From contig CM042540.1 of assembly GCA_023630585.1 (NCBI GenBank), forward strand, positions 12,537,074 to 12,601,073: a stretch of 64,000 nucleotides of DNA, written 5' to 3'. The stretch comes from Cranoglanis bouderius. Its lineage: Eukaryota > Chordata > Actinopteri > Siluriformes > Cranoglanididae. The notes under the pieces are model-generated. The model saw nothing but the letters and a program-made list of their open reading frames with translations. It did no database searches and had not been told where the DNA came from. Position numbers and translations under genes: made by a program. This document shows positions 55,601-64,000 of the stretch, in pieces (the first letter of the stretch is position 1; every line of letters starts with the position of its first letter).

Positions 55601-55609
55601 ATTATGGAT

Positions 55610-56198
55610 TAAGTGTATGTGTATGTAATAGTTTGTCCCACATCATTCTTTTTATGTCATCAATAAGTCCTCATTATATAATGCATTACTCAACCCTAAT
55701 AGTGTCACTGTTGTGCCATTGATAGACATTAGATTTAAGCCTTCCAATCTGATATCATGACCAGACATCACTGGGACACAAGGATCATATCTGCCCACCC
55801 AGTCCAACTTCTTCTCATAGTGACCCCATCTAAATATTACAGGATAGAATATAGAAGAACAAGAGGTTTGTATTTCATTTTTCTCCGAAAGTTTGTGTGC
55901 TTTATTCAGAGCTGATAACAATCTAGACATCAATAAGTGCTGAGGATTGATTGAGGTGGCAGCACACGAGGGGAATCAAAGGAGCACTTAATTGATGATC
56001 AAACGCAGAAGGTGTAAATAGATGTTGTATGCGCTCATGTGTGTCTACGTGTGTAAGTGACTGAGACAGCGAGTTTTCAAAGCACAGATAGAAACTGAAG
56101 AGGCCTCATTCAGGGGCAGAGCCTTTCAAACTGACCCCGGGGTTCACGCAGAATAACCACGAGCACACACTGCAAAACAGACATGAAAGAGAGCACAC
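55610..56198. other. No gene seen
   Basis: Unique sequence. The 93-codon minus frame at 55652-55933 has no recognised domain. Confidence 0.5.
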
Positions 56199-56199
56199 A

Positions 56200-56201
<2 letters not shown>

Positions 56202-56262
<61 letters not shown>

Positions 56263-56270
56263 ACACACAC
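56202..56270. repeat. CA microsatellite
   Basis: (CA)n with a GT interruption at 56261. Confidence 0.95.
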
Positions 56271-56274
56271 AAAA

Positions 56275-56955
56275 TAAGCTTTCACAACTACTGAAGAGCT
56301 AAAATTGCTCTCCACCAAAAACACACGGATGTTTGTTTAATGTGCAAATGACATTAGTTCAGGGAAATTACTGCTATCTGAAAGTGTTTCTGTTATCTTT
56401 CTACAAATTCTCTGAAAGGAGAATTTCAGCTATGTTGCACCAATTGTGTTTTTAATAATAAAAAAAATAATGTAAAGTTTAGATATTTGTTTATTAAGAA
56501 ACACAAGTTTCTTCACACTTAAGCAGGATTATGAGTGATTGCATTAGTTTGGGGATTGAATTAGGAATGCCCCAGTTCAATACTGAGCATCAGTTAAATA
56601 TTGGACATCAGTTAAACATTGAATTAATATTTTATTGGACACAGATTTTTCCAATCTGATCCACTGCTATGTTTTTTGTTTTTCATGAATTTGCTGGTGG
56701 TTGTTTTCCCCCCTGTTTATGCAACGTCAGGTCACTAACTGATAATTTCCGTGAACTTGTCATTAGTTGAAAGAGTTACAGTGAACACAAAAACAGTCAG
56801 TTGGCCAATACTCAGAGCTCTAATGTACATTTTCTGATTAAGAAATGCAATAAACAAAACCAGTTGTTACCCCTTGTAACAACTGATGACCATAATGACC
56901 TAGTTTACCAGTCTTTATAGTCAATTTTAGATATTTAGAATCGTTATTTATGTCT
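56275..56955. other. No gene seen
   Basis: AT-rich unique sequence. The block TCAGGGAAATT-CTACCATCTGA near 54616 recurs as TCAGGGAAATTACTGCTATC at 56359, followed in both by a TTTCT-ATATCTTTCTACA-like stretch, so this may be a weak repeat shared with 54590-54690. Confidence 0.5.
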
Positions 56956-56957
56956 AA

Positions 56958-57755
56958 ACCTACACCAATCAGCGATAACATTAAACCCACTGACAGGTGA
57001 AGTGAATAACATTGATTATCTCGTTACAATGGCACCCGTCAAGGGGTGGGATATATTAGGCAGCAAGTGAACATTCAGTTCTCAAAGTTGATGTGTTAGA
57101 AGCAGGATAAATGGGCAAGTGTAAGGATCTGAGCGACTTTGACAAGGACCAAATTGTGATGGCAAGACGACCGGGTCCGAGCATCTCCAAAACAGCAGTT
57201 CTTGTGGGTTGTTCCCGGGATGCAGTGGTTAGTACCTACCAAAAGTGCTCCAAGGAAGGACAACCAGTGAACCAGCGACAGGGTCATGGGTGCCCAAGGC
57301 TCCATGCCCAGTTTGGGTGACCTGTGCCTATTGTAGCCTTAGATTCCTGTTTTTGGCTGACAAGGAGTGGAACCCAATTTTTGTTTCTGCTATTGTTGCC
57401 CACCAAACCTCAAGGTTGACGTGTTGTGTGTTCTGGAATGCTTTTCTGCTCACCACACTCTTGTAAAGAGTGGTTATTTGAGCTACTGTACACTTCTTGT
57501 CAGTTAGAAGCAGTCTGGCCTCTCTCATCATGTTGTCATCTCGTGTTTCCATTCACAGAACTGCTGCTCACTGGATGTTTTTGTTTTTAGCTGCATTCTG
57601 TGAAAACAGCCATGCAAAGTCATGAGGTCATGACAGATTTTTTTCCTCATTCTGATATTTGATGTGAACAGTAACTGAAGCTCTTGACCTGTATCTGCAT
57701 GATTTTATGCAATGCATTGCTGCTACATGATTGTCCTGTTTTCAAAACGGGGAAA
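56958..57755. mobile_element. Composite of two Tc1 family fragments, head to head
   Basis: 56958-57320 is the plus-strand 5' part of one Tc1 family: leader, then ATG at 57111 opening a transposase N-terminus. From about 57330 to 57755 the minus strand holds the 5' part of a second Tc1 family, the one also seen at 1766-2166 and 35818-36064 (ATGCTTTTCTGCTCACCAC, TGACCTGTATCTGCATGATT). Both catalytic domains are missing. The junction lies near 57320-57430. Confidence 0.78.
57111..57305 (+). pseudogene. Tc1 transposase N-terminal fragment
   Basis: An open start of about 65 codons: CKDLSDFDKDQIVMARR, SISKTAVLVGCSRDAV and QRQGHGCPRL form the first helix-turn-helix and the start of the second domain of a Tc1 transposase. 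It then runs into unrelated sequence. The catalytic region is absent. Confidence 0.85.
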
Positions 57756-57759
57756 ATAT

Positions 57760-58554
57760 TTAATTAAAATATGACATTTATGCATGCTGTTATTATAATA
57801 TTTTTATGTGTTTATTTTAAACATTACATATTGGAATTGTAATAACTACAAAGGATATTGGAGTTTAGAACTGTCATTTTACTCTGTAAGCACTAAACAG
57901 CAGAGAGTACTAACAGTGAAATAATTTAATACAATATTCATGCATACATTAATAATGCCAAAAAAAGTCTAGTCTTGTGTTTGACCCATATACAGTATGT
58001 ATAAATTCTAATATAATCAAATATAATTGCTGCCTGTGAATACAAATCCATGTGTTTCCTTTTTCGCAGTTTTCATATCCTGTTGTACTGTATATTTTCA
58101 TGTTAAAAACATAACTCGAGGGTTGTAATACATGTGTGTGAACAGTTTGCATGAATGTACTATAACTACTCACTTCATTAGTAATGGGCTAACCACTCAT
58201 ACATCTGTGGTGGCTAAACAGCTTTAATTTGATATCTTGTCATATTCAAGTGCATAATTTGATCCATTTCAAAGGCCTGAACTGATTTGTCCGTCATGTA
58301 AGCTGCACTGAGCTATTTTTCCTGTTTGCTTTTTGTGTAAATAAGTGCACTGATGGCATCATTTTGTGGCTGAATCTATATTTATTACAAACAGTGTAAC
58401 AGATAAACATCCAGAGTGGAAATCATTTTATTTCTACAGCAGAAACTGGGCTTATGAGGAGCGAGTTATTTAGTCTGATGTAGTATGTGTACAGGCAGAA
58501 CAGCAGCAGTAACGAGCAGACGCCAGTGTGAAATTAGGGCACATGGTGTATCAG

Positions 58555-58555
<1 letters not shown>
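57760..58555. other. No gene seen
   Basis: AT-rich unique sequence. Confidence 0.5.

Positions 58556-58556
<1 letters not shown>

Positions 58557-58621
<65 letters not shown>
58557..58621. repeat. GT microsatellite
   Basis: Uninterrupted (GT)n. Confidence 0.95.
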
Positions 58622-58624
<3 letters not shown>

Positions 58625-59018
58625 CTTGGGTACCTAGAACTCTGTCTAAAGCATATACCTTCATATAAGCCCTGTTCCTGTCTTATAGTTCTACTGGAAT
58701 ACTGAAGGAGCCAGGCATTCCCTGCTTATCTTCAAACCAAAGCCCTCAATGTTCTCTCCTCTAATGCGTGATGCTTTCCTCCTGCCACTGATCAAAGTGC
58801 TATTTTCTGAATTTCAAGCTTTTTAACTTCAACCGTCTTAAGAGGGATGAGGCAGATCAAACTGAGACGATGAGAGAAGGGGAGAAAGAAAAGCGCAGAG
58901 TGAGAGAGGAAGAACATCTTTGTAGTCTCGTCCCTTTGTTTTTGCTCTCTTACTTTCATACTGGGCTGCTAGATAGGTCAGCTCTATTACCAATCCGCCA
59001 GCCCACAAATATTTAAAA
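58625..59018. other. No gene seen
   Basis: Unique sequence with a purine-rich patch at 58855-58915. Confidence 0.5.
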
Positions 59019-59019
59019 C

Positions 59020-59215
59020 AAATTGAATCGCACACCCAATACCCATCACAATTACGCGCGGCACAATAACTAAATTAGCAGTTCAACACAATAATTGGAA
59101 ATGCGGCTCGCGCGCTCCCGGCAGCCTCCCTTGAGGGCCTCACTGATCTATGGAGGCCCGTCAGCTCTGCTAATTCCACAGCTAATTACAGACGCACCGC
59201 AGAATGAAGTTGTTT
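59020..59215. promoter_or_regulatory. Strongest candidate conserved non-coding element
   Basis: Repeat-free block with CAATTACGCGCGGCACAATA, CTAAATTAGCAG, ACACAATAATTGGAAATGCGG, CGCTCCCGGCAGCC and GCTAATTCCACAGCTAATTAC. It combines CpG sites (including GCGCG) with repeated CTAATT cores in an otherwise CpG-poor window. Retained CpGs and homeodomain-type sites fit an enhancer. Conservation is untested. Confidence 0.4.
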
Positions 59216-59725
59216 GTCTCCAAATACCATTTTCAGCATCGAGGAGAACAGAGGCCATGCTGAGATAGACAAAAATGAGATGGAAGTGTGTGGTCATGTT
59301 TGTTCATGTCTTTCATGCATTTTTATTTGTTGTTGTAATTTTGCGAGTGCATTCGATAGTGACAAGAAACAAATTATCAGAACCATAACCCGGGGAGCTA
59401 TGGACATGTTTCTGTCAGGCCACTGGCTGCTTGAAACTGATAGCTGTTCTGGAGGAGTTTTGATTAAAATGATAACGGAGTGTAAAGCTGGGAATCATGT
59501 GTTGGGCATGTTTTGGAGTAATGAGAACAGAATGAAAGGCAGTGTGTATTTGCATATGGTTTAATGACTTGATGTATTCCTCCCAGATTATGAGAACATC
59601 TATATAAATATTGTACAGCTGTCACAGAAAGTATTTATTCAGCATTTAGCATCTGGAGATTAATGTTATGCATGGACTGTTTGTAGAGTACAGTTGCACT
59701 CTGTAAACAGTGATCTTCTTGTTAT
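59216..59725. other. No convincing gene
   Basis: A 116-codon plus frame (59214-59564) has no recognised domain, no support from a partner exon and lies in non-coding-looking sequence. It is listed only so that it is not mistaken for a gene. Confidence 0.45.
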
Positions 59726-59756
59726 GTTTAAATAATAATAATAATAACAATAATAA

Positions 59757-59960
59757 TAATACAGACACCCCTATTCACACATAGGGTTAAATTAGCATAG
59801 CCAATCCACCTACCAGCGTGTTTTGGGAGGAAACCAGAGAACCCTGTGGAAACCCACGTGGACATGGGGAGAACCTAAAAAACTCCAAACACATAGTAAC
59901 CCAAACTCAGGTTTGAACCAGGGGCTTTGGGGTGGCCATGCTACCACTGCACCACTATTC
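59757..59960 (-). mobile_element. SINE family 2-like, minus strand
   Basis: On the minus strand: GGTGCAGTGGTAGCATGGCC-type head, a B-box-like GGTTCAAACC, GGTTCTCCCCATGTCCACG, GGTTTCCTCCCAAAACACG and a truncated 3' side. The family assignment is by motif order; it may be a variant subfamily. Confidence 0.65.
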
Positions 59961-59965
59961 CATCC

Positions 59966-59971
59966 ATTATT

Positions 59972-60035
<64 letters not shown>

Positions 60036-60036
60036 T

Positions 60037-60090
<54 letters not shown>
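59966..60090. repeat. Compound trinucleotide repeat (ATT then AGT)
   Basis: About 70 bp of (ATT)n with AGT variants, then about 52 bp of pure (AGT)n. An AAT tract lies upstream at 59731-59760. The 85-95 codon frames here are repeat translations. Confidence 0.95.
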
Positions 60091-60091
<1 letters not shown>

Positions 60092-60094
60092 TTT

Positions 60095-60760
60095 TGTATC
60101 ACATTGTTAATTTTAATGAACCCTTTCACACATAAATGGTTAAAAAATATTGATTATTTGGATTACCTTTTATACAACGTTTGACTTTTTTTCCTTAAAC
60201 AAATATCACATATTAAAAAGTAAATGGATTGTCCATGTCTAGGATTAGTAGTAAAACACGGATAAACCTTTATACCTAAAATAAAGAGAAAAAAATCTTC
60301 CAATGTGTTTATAAACAAAACATTCAGGTCAAACATATCCAATGCTGATGGAAAATATCAGTTTTTAATAAAATATTGTAATATCTTACACATTTGTACA
60401 GTTTAGGAATGTTGCATGACACAGCTGATTTCAGATAATCAATACAAAAATACAAATGTAATTATTCAATTTTAATAGCTAAGGCATTCACCAGAACAGG
60501 AACAAAAATTCTTTAATTAAATGTAGATATTTCCAGAGACATTGAGAATGGCAAATTCTAGAGAAAATGAGAGATCAAAAGTAATTATTTATGTTAAAGT
60601 ACAGTAATGCTCTCAAGTGATTTCGAGGTGATTTGCATCTTATACTTTCCTAAAAACAACCTTAAATTGGATCTCCATAAGTGTGGACACTGTGCATGAA
60701 AGGGTTAAAAGTGGCCAATATTCCTAAAAATCCTCTTTAGGCCAGTGTCATCCTTAGCAG

Positions 60761-60800
<40 letters not shown>

Positions 60801-61375
60801 ATCTTTATATGGGAATTTCTCAATATTAAAAAAAAAAAAAAAAACAAGAATCATTTTTGAAGCCATTTTGCATTTCACACTTAAAATGGGTAGGTTACTG
60901 ACTTCACTTCAGGCTGCAACTTTTTTAAATATCAAGATACCCCAGATATTTGCACTTCTGCTGTGATAATAAAATGTTGCAGTCAATCTAGACCTTTTTC
61001 ATGCTCATCACATATTCACAGCATACTCATACTAACCATATCTTTTTAAATACATTTTGTAATGCTTTGCTTTATTCTGCAGTTATCAAAAAGAAACCGT
61101 GATGCTCAAAATAGTCTGGTTCTTCTTGAGGCTTTTTCCTTACGTTGTCTCAGGGTGATTTTTCTTGCTGCTGACACCTCTGGCTTTGCTCATTAGTGAT
61201 CTAAAACTAGTATTAATATGCATTTTAGAATATTTTTTAAATGGCAGACTTGGTGATAAATGGAACAGTACAATTGTAAAGGGAAAAAAAAAACACTATG
61301 TAACATATTTATGAAATTTGTATCAGTTGATGGAAACATAGAGCACAGCATCTATCTCCATTCCCTCTGAAGTCT
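60095..61375. other. No gene; CT tract and A-run
   Basis: (CT)n at 60761-60795 and A17 at 60829-60844 in AT-rich unique sequence. Short frames have no recognised domain. Confidence 0.5.
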
Positions 61376-61379
61376 AATC

Positions 61380-61640
61380 TGAAATCAGTGAGGGACAGCA
61401 GCGCAGTGTGACACCAGAGTCGTTGGCTGACTGTTTCAGTTAATTAGTGGCCAAATTGGCCAAGCAGTCGCATCCCCACCTCGGCCCATCAGAGACAGCA
61501 TTAAAAAGCACTGCGAGCAGCTTTGACAAAATCAAATCACTGCACTTCGGTTGAACTGGTATTAATTTCATATTGACTTGTCATTTCATAAGCTGTACAT
61601 TTATACATCCTTCAGATCAGATCTGATGGCCTCTGAAAGC
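61380..61640. promoter_or_regulatory. Candidate conserved non-coding element
   Basis: Repeat-free block: GTTTCAGTTAATTAGTGGCC, AAATTGGCCAAGCAGTCGC, TGGTATTAATTTCATATTG, CAGATCAGATCTGATGG (palindromic). Composition-based. Confidence 0.33.
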
Positions 61641-61699
61641 TCATGTCTTTAGTAAATTAACTAGGCTAAACTAGCCACTCAGAATAAAGCTGCACATAT

Positions 61700-61813
61700 G
61701 TACACTGTGTGGGTGTGTTTTTATATCTTGGTGGGGACCAAGTGTTTCCCACAAGGATAGGAATAATTGATTGTTTCGACCTTATGGGGACATTTGGCTG
61801 GTCCCCACAAGGA

Positions 61814-61853
<40 letters not shown>

Positions 61854-62035
61854 AAAAACTGCAGCTTTTTTTTTTTTTTTTTTTTTTTTGCAAATGACTA
61901 AAAAGGCCAAAATGTTTCTTTTTGATTAAGGTTAGGGTTAGGTTTAGGTGTAGGCATAGCATTAATTAACCCCATTAATACAGTAAATATGTCACTATAA
62001 GGTCCTCATAAGTATAGTAAGACTTAACTTGTGTG
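61700..62035. repeat. Fish interspersed repeat with TGGGGACC motifs
   Basis: GTGTTTTTATATCTTGGTGG, GGTGGGGACCAAGTG, CTTATGGGGACATTTGGCTG, GTCCCCACAAGGAAG and GTTAGGGTTAGGTTTAGG are hallmarks of a repeat found in many teleosts (recognised from memory). It is broken by T32 at 61818-61849 and T24 at 61866-61889. Confidence 0.7.
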
Positions 62036-62039
62036 TATA

Positions 62040-62388
62040 TTAACATACAGTATGCTGTACTGACATCATGATAGTTTGTAATCTTATTGCTTTGGAAGAA
62101 TTAGGCTGCAAATGTGAATAAACATAAATGACAATCCAAAATTGTCTGTACCCAGCAGTGAGTCCAGCAGAGTCCAGAACGACAGTGCTGTTTTCTAAAG
62201 CGATCAGCTGAATGTAGAAACAGAAACAGACAAGGAGAGAAAGAAAGAGGGAGCTTGACGAGGCCTCTTTGTCTGTCCTTCCCGGCTTGGCCCTTCAGAT
62301 CGGGGGACAGCAGATTGAATATTTTAATAGAACGGATGAGAGCACATCAGTGGTGGAGAGAGGGTTCAATCAGGCGGCGTGCGTCGGG
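62040..62388. other. No gene seen
   Basis: Unique sequence. The 62270-62390 part is balanced in composition and may belong to the next element. Confidence 0.45.
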
Positions 62389-62389
62389 G

Positions 62390-62760
62390 TATAATTTCAG
62401 TTTCTTATGTTTCCTCCGACTTGACAGTACTTGAAAAACAATGACAGTGACCCAGTTGCAGGATTCCAATTAGTATTAGATATGCAACAGTTGAGATTAG
62501 AATGCAGGCTTCCTTTATGGCGACCGGGCGCTCTGATTACCCGAGCTGCACAAGTGTCAGGCCTCGATAAAGAGCAGGGAAATAGGGGAGGCAGATAAGA
62601 CATCAGCAAGCCCCAGCTGCACATCATTTCCCTGGGGGAATATTTATTTCCAAATACCTCCACTCTTCCCAGCAGTCGCAGAAGTTATTTTAATCAGCAG
62701 GGGAGAAAATTTTCCAAGGAGACATTTTCCGAGAAGATGAGCAAGGATAGGACAGTGTGT
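62390..62760. promoter_or_regulatory. Candidate conserved non-coding element beside a giant microsatellite
   Basis: Repeat-free sequence with GATTCCAATTAGTATTAG, CCTTTATGGCGACCGGGCGC, CTCTGATTACCCGAGC and GAATATTTATTTCCAAATAC. The 88-codon minus frame in it has no recognised domain. Composition-based. Confidence 0.36.
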
Positions 62761-62803
62761 TTTCCATTTGAGGTGTGTGTTGCTGCGGTTGTGTGTCCAG
62801 TTG

Positions 62804-64000
<1,197 letters not shown>

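Noticed and set aside
59214..59564. 116-codon plus-strand frame as a gene
   Set aside because: No recognised domain, no neighbouring exon, and frames of this length occur by chance in 64 kb.
61928..61955. Telomere-like GGTTAGGGTTAGG
   Set aside because: Only about two units, and part of a recognised interspersed fish repeat (61700-62035); not a telomere or interstitial telomeric tract.

Overview
The window looks like teleost fish nuclear DNA, most likely from an otophysan such as a catfish or characin. The evidence is long CA/GT, GA/CT and AT microsatellites, many Tc1-type DNA transposon remains, tRNA-headed SINEs ending in (GGAT)n tails, and several interspersed repeats I recognise from otophysan genomes. 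The species assignment is inference. I see no host protein-coding exon, no rRNA or functional tRNA gene, no CRISPR array and no operon. The open reading frames present are translations of microsatellites, of SINEs or of broken transposases, or are short chance frames. The window is best read as a gene desert or a very long intron.

Layout: 0-4 kb holds unique sequence plus AT-rich inverted repeats split by a Tc1 relic. 4-14 kb holds three SINE copies, two large palindromic structures (5.6-6.3 kb and 9.14-9.29 kb) and a short Tc1 derivative. 14-22 kb holds a 42-bp minisatellite, the first copy of a short inverted-repeat element with 6-bp target duplications, a SINE with a clean target duplication, and a second Tc1 derivative. 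22-31 kb holds an internally deleted Tc1 copy of 1.39 kb, another short inverted-repeat element and a truncated Tc1. 33.9-37.9 kb is dense: compound simple repeats, a 130-bp higher-order repeat, and several Tc1 relics, one apparently split by a shorter element. 38-46 kb holds SINEs, a 650-bp inverted-repeat element and a Tc1 3' end. 46-64 kb holds the second 1.385-kb Tc1 copy, two more copies of the 6-bp-duplication element, a head-to-head composite of two Tc1 families, and the largest microsatellite (GT then GA, about 207 bp).

Between the repeats lie stretches of balanced, non-repetitive sequence rich in TAAT/ATTA-type motifs. They have the look of conserved non-coding enhancers in deserts around developmental genes. 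That reading needs cross-species alignment and is given low confidence throughout.

The most informative observations concern mobile DNA. Two Tc1 copies 29 kb apart share the same disabling lesions, so an already broken element appears to have been mobilised in trans. A three-copy family with CAG...CTG ends carries 6-bp target duplications. A transposon seems to be nested inside a Tc1 relic with a 3-bp TAA-type duplication.
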